Origin: Marinimicrobium sp. C6131
GTDB lineage: Bacteria > Pseudomonadota > Gammaproteobacteria > Pseudomonadales > Cellvibrionaceae
Length of the DNA stretch: 64,000 nucleotides
Direction of reading: 5' to 3'
NCBI RefSeq assembly: GCF_026153455.1
Contig: NZ_CP110629.1
Location: 2,170,001 to 2,234,000, forward strand
The notes under the pieces were generated by a model. It searched no databases. It was not told the origin of the DNA and saw nothing but the letters and a program-made list of their open reading frames with translations. This document shows positions 16,751 through 26,503 of this stretch, piece by piece; the first letter of the stretch is position 1, and each line of letters begins with the position of its first letter. The translations under genes were made by a program, and so were the position numbers.

Positions 16751-19330
16751 TTAGCGGATCGAGCCGTCCCGGAGCCCATAGCCCGGAATGGCTTTTTCTA
16801 GCAGATCATTGACCTTGCGGTTGATACTGCCCAGACCCTTGAATTGAAAATCGAAAATGATGCTCTGGTCGTAATCGTCAGCGTCTACCCGCTCCAGAAA
16901 GTTCGGCGTGTAGTCGAAGTCCAGCCAACGGCGAGCCAACAGCCGGACCCGGTAACAACAGTCGTTGTATTCGAGTCCGACGAAGGTATCGAGTTCCTTT
17001 TCATAGGTAAAGTCATAATTGGCCCGCCCGACCAGGCTCCACTGTGCCGCCACGGGCAAGTGGAAGGCAAAATCCACCTGGTCCAGGGCCCGCGCCTGCA
17101 CCGCCGTCGGGTCTTCCAGGCCCGGAGAGGGCGGGCGGTGGGTGTAGCGATACCCCAGATGCACAATGCGGTCGGCCTCGTCCATGTAACGGACACTGGC
17201 GTTGGCGCTGCCCAGACGGCTTTCAAACTCGTTGTAGGCCACATTGGCGTTGACGTTGATCCGGTCGCCCACCCGGGCGGTAAACTGACCGGCCAGCTCC
17301 GAGCGCTCGTAGGTCTCCTCGGGACGCTCGGCATCCGGATTCTCCTCGGGGTCATACTCAAGGTCCGGGGTGTTCAGCCCGACCCGGCGGTCGGAGAAGT
17401 AGAGGATCTGGCCCACGCTGAGGCTCATCTGCTCCACCCCGGTCAGGGGGTCGATAAATCGGCTGGTCAGCCCCACGGAAAGCTGGTTGGCGTCTTCTAT
17501 CCGGTCCCCGCCCGCGAAGCGGGAGGTGCGATACAGCTGGTTGTACTGGAAGGTCAGCGGCTTGGCATCAAACAGGACCGGACGATTGTTCCGGCTTACC
17601 CCGAACAGGTCGCTGTGGTCCTCAAAGTCGCTGTAAAAGTAGAACAACCGGGGCTCCAGGGTCTGCAGGAACCCCTTGCCGAACAACTGACCGTCCCGCT
17701 CGAAATAAAGGCCCATGTCGAGTGTGCCCTGTGGCACCACCAGACTGGGATCGGGCTCTGCCCCCTCCGCCAGCCGATCCTCGTCGAATTGATAGCTCAG
17801 GCTTTTGACAATCGCGCTCGGCTTGAAGAAGCCCCACACCCAGTCCTTGTCCCAGGTCAGGCTGTAGTCGGTGCGGAACCGCTCACCCACCAACAGGTTA
17901 TCGATAAACTCCTGGTTGTCGTTCTCGAACGTGCTGTTCACATCAAAATAGGTGTACTCGTTATTCAGGCCAAGCACCCAGTCACCCCACTGGTAGCGGC
18001 CGTCCGCGTTGATCCGGGGCAGTTCCCGGTGCGGCCACTTGGCGGTGCTCAGCGCGCGCAGCTCCTCGCCTTTGATCCCCAGCAGCCAGTGATCCCCCTG
18101 ATAGGTGGCCCTCGCCCGCTTGGCCACCTGGGCGGTTCGGTTCACATCCAGACCGCTGCTGTTCAGGTCGCGCAGGTAGTCGTTATCGCTGATCGCGGTG
18201 TAGTCGATTTCCGTACTCCAGCGCTGACCCGCACCGCCCTGCTGCAGTATCTGGTACTGCCAGCGCGACTCGCCAAAGTAGGGGTTGAGGTCATCGCCCT
18301 CTTCATCGGCAACATCCCGCTGCACCCCGCTGTAGCGGTTCTCGTCTTCATCCAGGAAGCCGCCGCTCACCCGGGTTTCGAAATGCCGGGACAGGTGGCG
18401 GGTTTCCAGTCCCCACAGAGTCCCGCGCTTGGACATGTATTCCGGGGTAATGGTGGCATCCAGGTTCGGGGCAATATTCCAGTAAAACGGAATGGAGGCC
18501 TCGAACCCGTTGCGCCGGCTCTCACCCAGGGAGGGGAACAGAAAGCCGGTCTGACGGTGATCATCAATGGGGAACCGCAGGTAGGGGGTATAGAACACCG
18601 GCACATTGAACACTTCCATGCGGGCGTGCCTGGCCGTGCCGTAATGGCGCTCCGGGTAGATATTGATGGCCTGCCCTTTCAGACTCCAGGCGTCGCTACC
18701 CGGCTCACAGGTGGTCAGGGCGCTGTCATCCAGGCCGATAAAGTGATCGCCCAGCTTGGTCAGCCGCTCGGCTCGACCACGCACCCGGGTTTCATAGAAC
18801 ACAAAGCGGGCGTCGTCGAGTTCGGCATCGCCGCTGTCGAGGTTCATCTGGGCCGACTCACTGCGCAGTAGCACCCCGGGCTCCCGAATCTGGATATCCC
18901 CGGAAACCCTCGCGTCGCGGGTGGTCTGGTCCACCTCGGCCCGATCCGCCCGCAGGCTCCGGGTTCCCTGGACCACCCGCACATCCCCCTCCAGAGTGTG
19001 CTGGGTCTGTCCTCGGGACTCAGAGCGGTCCGCCCGCAACCGGGTCGCCGCCTGGTCGGGCGCGACATTGGCGTCGGCGTCGTCCCGCGGCGGCGCCACA
19101 TAGGCCCCACAACAGCCGGTGGGCAGCGCCTCTCTCTGAGCGTCAGTCAGCGCCTCGGCCGGCACCCAGTCCAGGTCTCTGGCCTCGGCGTCGCGCTCCT
19201 GAGCCTCACCGATCCCGTCATCACCCGCCTGGGCAAGCACCTGGGGACTGGCCACCAGCACCAGACAGCAGAGCCAGCGACGGCCAGGGACCGACCGTGC
19301 TGAGCGAAAAAGCGAATAGACTGAATCCAT
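16751..19330 (-). CDS. lptD: LPS-assembly outer-membrane protein LptD
   Basis: The barrel that inserts lipopolysaccharide in the outer leaflet. It is 859 residues from the ATG at 19330, which begins a signal peptide (SVPGRRWLCCLVLVASPQVL, cleaved after AQA). The frame is open further upstream, but that segment lacks a signal. An OstA/LptA-like jellyroll domain occupies about 110-230, followed by the 26-strand barrel region. Cysteine pairs that could form the essential disulphides are seen near the mature N-terminus (TGCCGAY), in LTTCEPG, and near the C-terminus (YNDCCYRV). It is the first gene of the surA-pdxA-rsmA-apaG-apaH operon. Confidence 0.96.
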   Translation of the reverse strand: MDSVYSLFRSARSVPGRRWLCCLVLVASPQVLAQAGDDGIGEAQERDAEARDLDWVPAEALTDAQREALPTGCCGAYVAPPRDDADANVAPDQAATRLRADRSESRGQTQHTLEGDVRVVQGTRSLRADRAEVDQTTRDARVSGDIQIREPGVLLRSESAQMNLDSGDAELDDARFVFYETRVRGRAERLTKLGDHFIGLDDSALTTCEPGSDAWSLKGQAINIYPERHYGTARHARMEVFNVPVFYTPYLRFPIDDHRQTGFLFPSLGESRRNGFEASIPFYWNIAPNLDATITPEYMSKRGTLWGLETRHLSRHFETRVSGGFLDEDENRYSGVQRDVADEEGDDLNPYFGESRWQYQILQQGGAGQRWSTEIDYTAISDNDYLRDLNSSGLDVNRTAQVAKRARATYQGDHWLLGIKGEELRALSTAKWPHRELPRINADGRYQWGDWVLGLNNEYTYFDVNSTFENDNQEFIDNLLVGERFRTDYSLTWDKDWVWGFFKPSAIVKSLSYQFDEDRLAEGAEPDPSLVVPQGTLDMGLYFERDGQLFGKGFLQTLEPRLFYFYSDFEDHSDLFGVSRNNRPVLFDAKPLTFQYNQLYRTSRFAGGDRIEDANQLSVGLTSRFIDPLTGVEQMSLSVGQILYFSDRRVGLNTPDLEYDPEENPDAERPEETYERSELAGQFTARVGDRINVNANVAYNEFESRLGSANASVRYMDEADRIVHLGYRYTHRPPSPGLEDPTAVQARALDQVDFAFHLPVAAQWSLVGRANYDFTYEKELDTFVGLEYNDCCYRVRLLARRWLDFDYTPNFLERVDADDYDQSIIFDFQFKGLGSINRKVNDLLEKAIPGYGLRDGSIR

Positions 19331-19523
19331 GTAACTAACGATCTCGGTATTGGGACTATCTGGGTATTGACCTGGCCTTGGTATCGACCTGGCTCGTGGC
19401 CTGGGCACCTCAGGCTCGGTTGGGCCAGTGACAGGAACCGTGCGAAACGCCGGGAATTCTACTTGAATAAGCCCGGTCATGGAATGAAAGCCCGGGATTC
19501 AACCTTTTTTGCCGCTCCCGGCT

Positions 19524-19554
19524 TTGACTTCTCTCGGTCAAACCGGGTTAGAAT
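19524..19554 (+). promoter_or_regulatory. Possible amgK promoter in the lptD-amgK divergent region
   Basis: TTGACT and TAGAAT with a 19-nt spacer, 37 nt before the amgK ATG. The spacer is long, so the call is tentative. The rest of the 260-bp region (19331-19590) must also hold the lptD promoter. I see only a near direct repeat (GGTATTGACCTGG, GGTATCGACCTGG) around 19363-19393. Confidence 0.35.
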
Positions 19555-19590
19555 CTCAATACGCTGTATTCAAAATAAAGAGGACGCCTC

Positions 19591-20658
19591 ATGACCGACC
19601 CGCTCGCGGCTCGTCAGGACCAACTGGAACGCTGGGCCAGAGCCCAATTGGCCGAGCTGCATGCCCACAGCTCACCGGAGTTGCTGCAGTTCACTCCGCT
19701 GAACGGCGATGCGGGCTTTCGCCGCTACTATCGTCTGAATACCGAGCCGTCCCTGCTGGCCGTCGATGCCCCGCCTCCGCAGGAGAACGCCGGCCGCTTT
19801 GCCGAGCTGTCCCAGCACCTGCTCAACCACCACATTGCCGTTCCCAAGGTTGCCTCGGTAGACCCCGAAAACGGCTTTTTGTTGCTGGAAGATTTTGGCG
19901 ACCGGCTGCTGCACCGCGCGCTGCGCCAACAGCCCGAGTCCGCCACGGCCCTGTATGGCGAGGCACTGATGCAACTGCTCGCCCTGCAGCAGACCCCCGG
20001 CAGTGAGCACTTCCCGCCCTACGACCAGGCCTTCCTGCGCCGGGAGCTCAACCTGTTTATCGAGTGGTTCCTCGAAGGCATGCTGGGGATGGATCTGTCC
20101 TCCGAAGAGCGGTCATTGCTGGAGGACCTGTTTGACCGACTGGAGCAGAGCGCCCTGGAACAGCCCCAGGTGGCCGTCCACCGGGACTATCACTCGCGCA
20201 ATCTGCTGATCCGGCCCGACGGCTGTATGAGCATCGTGGACTTTCAGGATGCCGTCTGGGGTCCGGTCACCTATGACCTGGTGTCGCTGCTGCGCGACTG
20301 CTACATCCGCTGGCCCGCCGACCAGATCCGCCAGTGGGCCCTGGGCTACGGCAATATGGCCTGCGGCATCGGTTTGCTGGACGACGTGACCGAAAGCCAG
20401 TTCCTGCAGTGGTTCGACTGGATGGGGCTGCAGCGTCACCTCAAGGTGCTGGGTATTTTTTCGCGCCTGGCCCTACGTGACGACAAGCCCGAGTATCTAA
20501 AGCACCTGCCTCTGGTCATTCGCTATATTCTCGAGGTCGCCAGCCACTACCCCGAGCTGGCCGATTTTCGCTACTGGTTTGAGCACAGAGTGCTGCCCAA
20601 GGCCCAGGGCCAGGCGTGGTACGAAGACTACCGACTGGCGGGCGAGACCACCCCGTGA
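19591..20658 (+). CDS. amgK: N-acetylmuramate/N-acetylglucosamine anomeric kinase
   Basis: Phosphorylates MurNAc and GlcNAc at C1 in the cell-wall recycling route that bypasses de novo UDP-MurNAc synthesis. It is 355 residues, of the aminoglycoside-phosphotransferase fold. The Brenner motif is HRDYHSRNLLI, followed by metal-binding IVDFQDAVWGPVTYDLVSLL. GAGGA precedes the ATG. The stop overlaps the GTG of murU. Divergent placement from lptD with murU downstream is the arrangement known from Pseudomonas. Confidence 0.93.
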   Translation: MTDPLAARQDQLERWARAQLAELHAHSSPELLQFTPLNGDAGFRRYYRLNTEPSLLAVDAPPPQENAGRFAELSQHLLNHHIAVPKVASVDPENGFLLLEDFGDRLLHRALRQQPESATALYGEALMQLLALQQTPGSEHFPPYDQAFLRRELNLFIEWFLEGMLGMDLSSEERSLLEDLFDRLEQSALEQPQVAVHRDYHSRNLLIRPDGCMSIVDFQDAVWGPVTYDLVSLLRDCYIRWPADQIRQWALGYGNMACGIGLLDDVTESQFLQWFDWMGLQRHLKVLGIFSRLALRDDKPEYLKHLPLVIRYILEVASHYPELADFRYWFEHRVLPKAQGQAWYEDYRLAGETTP

Positions 20659-21344
20659 AAGCCATGATCCTCGCCGCCGGGTTGGGCAAGCGCATGCGCC
20701 CGCTCACCGACCACACCCCCAAGCCCCTGCTGGCGGTGGGCGGCAAGCCACTGCTGCAATACCACCTGGAGGCGCTGGCGCGGTCGGGCGTGCGCGAGGT
20801 CATCATCAACACCGCCTACCTGGCCGAAAAAATCGAGCAGTTTGCCGGAGACGGCCGCCGCTTTGGTCTGGCGATACACTATTCGCGGGAGCCCGAACCC
20901 CTGGAGACCGGCGGGGCCATCTATCGGGCCCTGCCCCTGCTGGGCGAGGCGCCCTTCCTGCTGGTCAATGGCGATGTCTGGACCGATTTTCCCCTGCAGA
21001 CACTGACCGAGCCCCCTTTGCCCACAGCGGCGCTGGGCCGGCTGCTGCTGGTCCCGAACCCGACCTTCCACCCCCGGGGCGATTTCAGCCTGTCCGCCAC
21101 GCGGGTTGGCCTGGCGACAGACGTCGAGCGTTTTACCTTTGCCGGCATCAGCCTTCTTCGCCCGGCACTGGTGGCCCAATACCCCGAGCGCCGCGCGGTG
21201 TTTCCGCTACTGGAAGCGCTGCGCCCCGCCATTGCGGCCGGGCGACTGGAAGGCCGGGTGCACCATGGCCGGTGGAGTGATGTCGGGACCCCCGAGCGCC
21301 TGACGCAACTGGAACAGCACCTGCAACAGACGACGGAGAGCTGA
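20655..21344 (+). CDS. murU: MurNAc-1-phosphate uridylyltransferase
   Basis: Makes UDP-MurNAc from UTP and MurNAc-1-phosphate, the step after AmgK. It is 229 residues. The start GTG at 20655 gives the family N-terminus VKAMILAAGLGKRMRPLTDH, and shares GTGA with the amgK stop. The nucleotidyltransferase signature (LAAGLGKRMRPLT...PKPLL) and LLVNGDVWTDF are present. This pathway is associated with intrinsic fosfomycin resistance in Pseudomonas. Confidence 0.94.
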   Translation: MKAMILAAGLGKRMRPLTDHTPKPLLAVGGKPLLQYHLEALARSGVREVIINTAYLAEKIEQFAGDGRRFGLAIHYSREPEPLETGGAIYRALPLLGEAPFLLVNGDVWTDFPLQTLTEPPLPTAALGRLLLVPNPTFHPRGDFSLSATRVGLATDVERFTFAGISLLRPALVAQYPERRAVFPLLEALRPAIAAGRLEGRVHHGRWSDVGTPERLTQLEQHLQQTTES

Positions 21345-21346
21345 CC

Positions 21347-22036
21347 ATGCTGTGCATTGCTCACCGGGGTGGGCCCGGACCGGAAAACAGCCTGGAAGCG
21401 ATCCGCCGCAGCCTGGCCATGGGCGCACCGGCCATCGAGATTGATGTGTGGCAGTTGCACGGTGAGCTGTGGGTGACCCACGACCGCCGCCTGGGCCGTG
21501 AAATTGCCGGCCATCAGGTACTGTCCGACCTGTCTCGGGATCACCTCGAAGCCCTGCGCCTGAGCAACGGGGAGCACCTGCCCCGACTCAGTCAGGTACT
21601 GGAACTGGTGGGCGAGCGGGCCCTACTGAACATCGAGCTGAAAGGCCCGGACTGCGTCGATGCGCTGGTGCGCACCCTGACCGCCCGGCGGCGGGACTTC
21701 GGTCACAGCCCCGACGCCTGGATTGTCTCCAGTTTCGATCATCAGCAATTGGCGCAGCTTCAACAGAGCCTGCCCGAGGTCCGGCGCGGATTGCTGCTCT
21801 ACGGCGTGCCTCTGGATCTGGCACAGAGCGCCGACCGGATCGACGCCTACAGCGTGAACCTCAGCCTGGACTTTATGCCGGAGGCACTGCGGCGGGACGC
21901 GCAGCAGCGCGGAAAAAAAGTCTGGGTCTATACCGCCAATCACCCGGAGGACTGGCGCCGCCTGACAGAGGCCGGAGTGGACGGCGTCTTTACCGACCAC
22001 CCCGACGCTTTGATGCGCTACCTGGCGGATCACTGA
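21347..22036 (+). CDS. Glycerophosphodiester phosphodiesterase
   Basis: Cleaves glycerophosphodiesters to glycerol 3-phosphate and an alcohol. It is 229 residues of the GDPD TIM-barrel family, with HRGGPGPENS at residues 6-15 and metal ligands in AIEIDVW and VTHDRRLGR. The end is typical (GKKVWVYTANHPEDWRRLTEAGVDGVFTDHPD). There is no signal peptide, so it is cytosolic. It starts 2 bp after the murU stop and is likely co-transcribed with amgK-murU. Confidence 0.92.
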   Translation: MLCIAHRGGPGPENSLEAIRRSLAMGAPAIEIDVWQLHGELWVTHDRRLGREIAGHQVLSDLSRDHLEALRLSNGEHLPRLSQVLELVGERALLNIELKGPDCVDALVRTLTARRRDFGHSPDAWIVSSFDHQQLAQLQQSLPEVRRGLLLYGVPLDLAQSADRIDAYSVNLSLDFMPEALRRDAQQRGKKVWVYTANHPEDWRRLTEAGVDGVFTDHPDALMRYLADH

Positions 22037-22049
22037 CCGGAAACGCCGA

Positions 22050-24335
22050 TCAGAATTTCCACCCCAGACGCACCCCGCCCATACGCGGTTTCCCCCATAC
22101 CCCATAACCCCAATCGGAACCCAGGGTGTTCTGATAGGTGAAGTACTCTTCATCGGTCAGGTTGGTCACAAAGGCCGCCACCGTCCAGGTACCCTCGGGG
22201 GACATCCAGCTCAACTTGGCGTTGACCAGTCCGTAGGCCGACTGTTTCGAGTAGGGATCATTTTCGATCTGTAGGAAGTGGTCGTCCTGCCAGTTGTAAT
22301 CCAATTGATAGGTCAGCTCCCCGCGATCCCCCAGGCCCTGATAGTAGCGAGCAACCAGGTTGTAGGTCAGGTTGGGAGCCGAGGGCAGCTCATTGCCATT
22401 GAAGGTGTACTCATCGCCGGCGACAATGAAGATCTGGTCGGAATCAAACTCGGTATCGAGCCAACCCAGCCCGGCAATCACTTCAAAGTTATCGGTAACC
22501 TGCGCATTCACTTCCAGCTCGGCACCGGTGCCGGTCACATCGCCCGCATTGGTAATCACGCTGCCATCGGCCACCGTGAGAAATACCTGGGCCTGATAGC
22601 CTTCCACCTCATAGGCAAAGGCCGAGGCATTGAGCCGGACGCGACCACCGGCCATTGTGTTTTTGTAACCCAGCTCCAGGTTGGTGATGTCTTCCGCTTC
22701 CACCGGGCGGGTCGCCTCCAGGGAGGCGTTGTAGCTACCGGAAAAACCGCCGCTCTTGAAGCCGGTGGACACGCTGCCGTAAATCAGGGTATCCGGGTTG
22801 GGGCGCCAATCCAGACCCAGCTTGCCGGTTACCGAGTCCTCTTCCAGGCTGTCCCGAACATCGATCTCCTCATAGAAACTCGGGCCCGCATCCTGACGGA
22901 ACTGACGCTTTTCTTCGGTATAGCGCACCCCGGCGATACCGGTGAGCTGGGAGGTAAAGTCGTATTCATACTGACCGAATATCGCCCAGGACTGGCTGTC
23001 GAGCGACACATCCTCGCGATGAAAAAATTCATACCAGTCATCCGTTCGGGCGCTTTCGGTGGTGGGCGCCTCGGTCAGCAGATCGCGGTGATCATCGTAG
23101 TAATACAGCCCGGTCACCCACTTGGTTCGGGCGCTTCGGCCATTCACACGGAACTCCTGAGTAAGCTGCTCAGCGTCCACCGAATACTGCTCATCAAAAA
23201 ACACCACCGGCGTGCCATCGCCATCGTCCTGCATAAACTTGTCCAGGGTTTCCAGCGCACTGACCGAAGTGAAAGTCACACCCTCGGTGACCGGCAACTC
23301 CACGGTCAATGATGAGCCAAAGGTTTTGATGTCCGTGGTCAAACCACCCGGCGAACTCGAAGCCACTTGGCCGGGATCGAAAATACCGCCAGCCGCTTCG
23401 CGCCCGGTCATGTCAAAAGTGGCGCTGGTGCACAGCCCCGACTGAATCCGAGCGATGCTACAGGTCGCCGCCGACTCATCCGCCGACTCCAGGTAGCCCA
23501 TGTGAGCAAAGCCCACGGATTGCTGGTCGGCCTGACTGCCATGAACGTTCAGCAACCACTGACCATCGTCATCGTAGTCGCGCAGCAATTGCAGGCGGTA
23601 ACCGAAACTGTTGGTGTCGTTCAGCTTCTGACCATCCACCGCGTTGACCTGCCAGCCGTCATTGTGGGTGCGTTTGATGGCGGCCCGCCCCATCAAACCA
23701 TCTGCCAGCTGTCCCGACATCATGCCTTCGGCAATCACTTCAGCGTAGCGTCCGTAACTGACACTGGCCGAGGACTCAAAGGTTTCCGTGGGCCGTTTGG
23801 ACACGTAGTGAACCAGGCCACCGGTGGTGTTGCGCCCGTACAGGGTGCCCTGGGGGCCACGCAAGACTTCCACCCGTTCAAGATCAAACAGCTGAATCGC
23901 GGAACCGGCGGGATTGCCCCGATAAACGTCATCCACATAGAGTGCGACCGGCGATTCCCAGGAGTCGGAAAAATTCACCAGGCTGATACCGCGCAGACTG
24001 ATCGACGGGCTGGACGCTTCGCCAAAGATGGCGAAGAAATTCATATTGGGTACTTGCTGGGTGATATCCAGGCCTTCTTCAAAGCCCATCTTTTCGATGG
24101 CCGCCCCGGAAAAAGCGGTGACGGCGACGGAGACATCCTGCATCGACTGCTCGCGTTTCTGGGCGGTCACCAGCACCTCTTCAATCACCGACTGAGAGGT
24201 GGCGGCAGAGACTGATGAACCGGCACAAGTCAACAGCCCGGCCGTCAGCGCCAAAGCGAAGCGGCGAGCGCGAAACGGCGAAGCGCCGTGGGTGAGACTG
24301 GAGGTAATGAATTGGGTGGGTAACGTTCGCTGCAT
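22050..24335 (-). CDS. TonB-dependent outer-membrane receptor
   Basis: A 761-residue energised importer. The start at 24335 has AGGAG 8 nt upstream and opens a signal peptide cleaved near VSAATS. A TonB-box-like IEEVLVTAQKREQ follows, then the plug domain (about 60-170, with VEVLRGPQGTLYGRNTTGG) and a 22-strand barrel ending in GGVRLGWKF. The IEEVLVTAQKR form is common in the large receptor families of marine and sphingomonad-type bacteria. No enzyme or regulator beside it points to the substrate. Confidence 0.94.
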   Translation of the reverse strand: MQRTLPTQFITSSLTHGASPFRARRFALALTAGLLTCAGSSVSAATSQSVIEEVLVTAQKREQSMQDVSVAVTAFSGAAIEKMGFEEGLDITQQVPNMNFFAIFGEASSPSISLRGISLVNFSDSWESPVALYVDDVYRGNPAGSAIQLFDLERVEVLRGPQGTLYGRNTTGGLVHYVSKRPTETFESSASVSYGRYAEVIAEGMMSGQLADGLMGRAAIKRTHNDGWQVNAVDGQKLNDTNSFGYRLQLLRDYDDDGQWLLNVHGSQADQQSVGFAHMGYLESADESAATCSIARIQSGLCTSATFDMTGREAAGGIFDPGQVASSSPGGLTTDIKTFGSSLTVELPVTEGVTFTSVSALETLDKFMQDDGDGTPVVFFDEQYSVDAEQLTQEFRVNGRSARTKWVTGLYYYDDHRDLLTEAPTTESARTDDWYEFFHREDVSLDSQSWAIFGQYEYDFTSQLTGIAGVRYTEEKRQFRQDAGPSFYEEIDVRDSLEEDSVTGKLGLDWRPNPDTLIYGSVSTGFKSGGFSGSYNASLEATRPVEAEDITNLELGYKNTMAGGRVRLNASAFAYEVEGYQAQVFLTVADGSVITNAGDVTGTGAELEVNAQVTDNFEVIAGLGWLDTEFDSDQIFIVAGDEYTFNGNELPSAPNLTYNLVARYYQGLGDRGELTYQLDYNWQDDHFLQIENDPYSKQSAYGLVNAKLSWMSPEGTWTVAAFVTNLTDEEYFTYQNTLGSDWGYGVWGKPRMGGVRLGWKF

Positions 24336-24546
24336 GCGCGTTCTCCTTTTATCCTTGCAGCACAAACCGGCAAACTCCTCGCCGAGCACTTCACATCGAT
24401 GGCGTACCTCGAACTTGCCCCAAATGCCGTCGCCGACCGAAGGCCACGGCTGACCTAACCTTAGCATCCGCACTGCCCGGGTTCCACGCAGCGCGTCGGG
24501 TTGGCACATATGGGCGCATTGAGAGGGAATCAGGTGCCGCCAATAC

Positions 24547-24578
24547 AAAAAAAGGGCGCCTCAATGAGGCACCCTTTT
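24547..24578 (-). terminator. Terminator after the TorF porin gene
   Basis: AAAAGGGCGCCTC, loop AAT, GAGGCACCCTTTT, with one mismatch and A/T runs on both sides. It lies 28 nt downstream of the porin stop. The upstream flank 24336-24546 of the TonB receptor has no other clear element. Confidence 0.85.
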
Positions 24579-24605
24579 CTCAGGTTTCAGGCCGGAAACG
24601 TGAGC

Positions 24606-25259
24606 TTATTCGATCGGAATGCTGAAGCCGACTACGAATTTGGCTTCGTCGTTCTCGGTTCCATCCACATCGTCAGCTACCAGACCAAGCGTGAAGCTCA
24701 GGTTTTCGTTGTAAGCGTAACCAATATCGAAGTGGGCATAGTCATACTCGTGCACACCGTAAGTGAACGAGAAATCACCAACTGCAGCACCCACTGTAGT
24801 GTACCAGTAGTCTTCACCATCAGGATTGGCGCTGTTTTCAATGTTATCGTAATAGGTCAGTGAGAATGCTCCGTAGCCCAAGCCGATAACGGCTTCAACC
24901 AGATCTCCAGGTCCTGTCGGACTGGCTACCGGCTCTGATGGGTAAGAGTAACTCCACAGACTGATGTCATAAGTGAACCCACCGACCTCAGAACCGTAAC
25001 CTGCGTACAGATCGTATTCGGTACCGTTGGCGGCGTCACCAGAGGAAGCCCACATACCGGCATAGAAACCGTTGCTGCTTACGTTGATATCGCCCCAGAC
25101 CGCCGGATCACCGTTGCCCAGATCATAACCACGCCAGTAGTACATGTTGGCAGCACCCACCGAGGCGGACACTTCGGCGTGAGCCACAGGAGCCAGAGCG
25201 GCAGAAGCTATTGCAGACGCGGCGACGGCACCAGCCAGGATTTTTTGCTTCATGTTCAT
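24606..25259 (-). CDS. TorF-family putative porin
   Basis: A 217-residue outer-membrane protein. AGGAAG precedes the ATG. The signal peptide (MNMKQKILAGAVAASAIASA, cleaved after AHA) is followed by EVSASVGAANMYYWRGYDLG, the usual start of the TorF family, and by aromatic beta-strands. It ends FVVGFSIPIE. Family function is not established, and transport is inferred. It is a single gene with its own terminator. The 233 bp upstream (25260-25492) show no element I can name. Confidence 0.82.
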   Translation of the reverse strand: MNMKQKILAGAVAASAIASAALAPVAHAEVSASVGAANMYYWRGYDLGNGDPAVWGDINVSSNGFYAGMWASSGDAANGTEYDLYAGYGSEVGGFTYDISLWSYSYPSEPVASPTGPGDLVEAVIGLGYGAFSLTYYDNIENSANPDGEDYWYTTVGAAVGDFSFTYGVHEYDYAHFDIGYAYNENLSFTLGLVADDVDGTENDEAKFVVGFSIPIE

Positions 25260-25492
25260 GAGTTCTTCCTCTAACGTTGGCGATCTTCGAGTTTTGTGCC
25301 CCAGGCTCTCGGCGAACCGAGGGGCTTACCCGATTGTTGTACAGGTACCGGTGCTTTAGCGAAGACCGAGCCAACTTTAAATTTCCTTTTTATATCAATA
25401 CGTTACAAAAATAAGCCAGCCAGCGCCGAGCGTTATTACTTTTTATGCGCACCATTTTGGCGCAGCCTGTCGCCCTATGGCGCACCATGAAG

Positions 25493-26401
25493 TTACAGAC
25501 GCCCTGCCGATGAGCTTTGGCGCCGATTGCCCCACAATCGCTCGATCCCCAGGTCCAGATAACCCAGCAGTGCCACCAACACCAGCGCGGCCCCGGCCAC
25601 CAGTGAAACGGATATCCGCTCGCCGGCAAACAAAGTGCCCAGCAACAGGGCCAACACAGGTGTCATCAGTGTAATCAACGAAACCGCGCTGGGCGTCATT
25701 CGCTGCAAAACGAAATAAAACAAGGTAAACCCCAGAAGTGAGCCCAGCGTCGAGAGGTAAAGCAGCCCAATCAGGCTTCGCTCCGATAACGTCACCGACC
25801 ATTGTCCGTCGAACAACCACCAGCAGAGAAAGAGCCCCGGCACCGCAAATATCAAGGCCCCGGCGGTCTGCTCGAGGGGACCCGCTCCCTGATCCAGGCG
25901 CTTGAGGCTGACACTGCTCAGACTGAACAACCCGCAAGAGAGTAAAATCCCGCCGATGCCGAACGCCGAACGGGCATCAATCTGAAGCTGATCCCAGAAA
26001 ATAATGCACAAGCCTGCTACGGCCACCAGCAGGGCGATCACTCGGCGGCGGTTAAACGGATTTTCGCGCAAGATGACGCAGCTCAACGCGCCGGTCACAA
26101 AAGGGGAGAGCGCAAAAATCACGGCGATCAGCCCCGAGGGAATAAACTGCGCCGACCAGTAGATCACCAGCATATTGGGAAATATGCCAAATGACGCGGC
26201 CAGGTAGGCCTTCCACACCCCAGGCTGGGCAAACAACCGACGACGCAGCAACGCCAACAACACCACCGCCAGCGCAGCGGCCAGCCCCATTCGCATCAGC
26301 ACCGCGGCAAGAAACGACACGCTGTCATTGCTCCACTGGATCGCCAGCGGCGTGGTCGACCAAATCAATACCACCAGGCCATAGGCCAGATACACCTGCA
26401 C
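25493..26401 (-). CDS. EamA/DMT-family transporter
   Basis: A 302-residue inner-membrane protein with about ten hydrophobic helices in two EamA repeats. The first begins YLAYGLVVLIWSTTPLAIQW, and the second starts near FGIGGILLSCGLFSLSSVSL. It is probably an exporter of metabolites or amino acids, and the substrate cannot be told. The start codon is GTG at 26401 with AGGAG 8 nt upstream. It lies downstream of a terminator (26452-26481) in the same direction. Confidence 0.9.
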   Translation of the reverse strand: MQVYLAYGLVVLIWSTTPLAIQWSNDSVSFLAAVLMRMGLAAALAVVLLALLRRRLFAQPGVWKAYLAASFGIFPNMLVIYWSAQFIPSGLIAVIFALSPFVTGALSCVILRENPFNRRRVIALLVAVAGLCIIFWDQLQIDARSAFGIGGILLSCGLFSLSSVSLKRLDQGAGPLEQTAGALIFAVPGLFLCWWLFDGQWSVTLSERSLIGLLYLSTLGSLLGFTLFYFVLQRMTPSAVSLITLMTPVLALLLGTLFAGERISVSLVAGAALVLVALLGYLDLGIERLWGNRRQSSSAGRL

Positions 26402-26451
26402 GAGTCACACTCCTTTTGTTGAGGCAGCAATTCCATGCGGCCCCAAAACAA

Positions 26452-26481
26452 AAAAAGCCGCAGTGGTTGCTGCGGCTTTTT
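26452..26481 (-). terminator. Terminator between a 33-residue ORF and the EamA gene
   Basis: AAAAAGCCGCAG, a 6-nt loop, CTGCGGCTTTTT. It is symmetric and works on either strand. On the minus strand it follows the short ORF 26504-26605 by 23 nt and precedes the EamA start by 50 nt, so it could end a small transcript or attenuate the transporter. Confidence 0.85.
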
Positions 26482-26503
26482 GAAAACGGAACAGGCTGTC
26501 TTG

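Noticed and set aside
16844..18871. Open frame of 675 codons on the plus strand
   Set aside because: It lies wholly opposite lptD. The lptD frame has signal peptide, conserved domains and cysteine pairs, while this frame has no recognisable motif. Long antisense frames are expected at this GC content.
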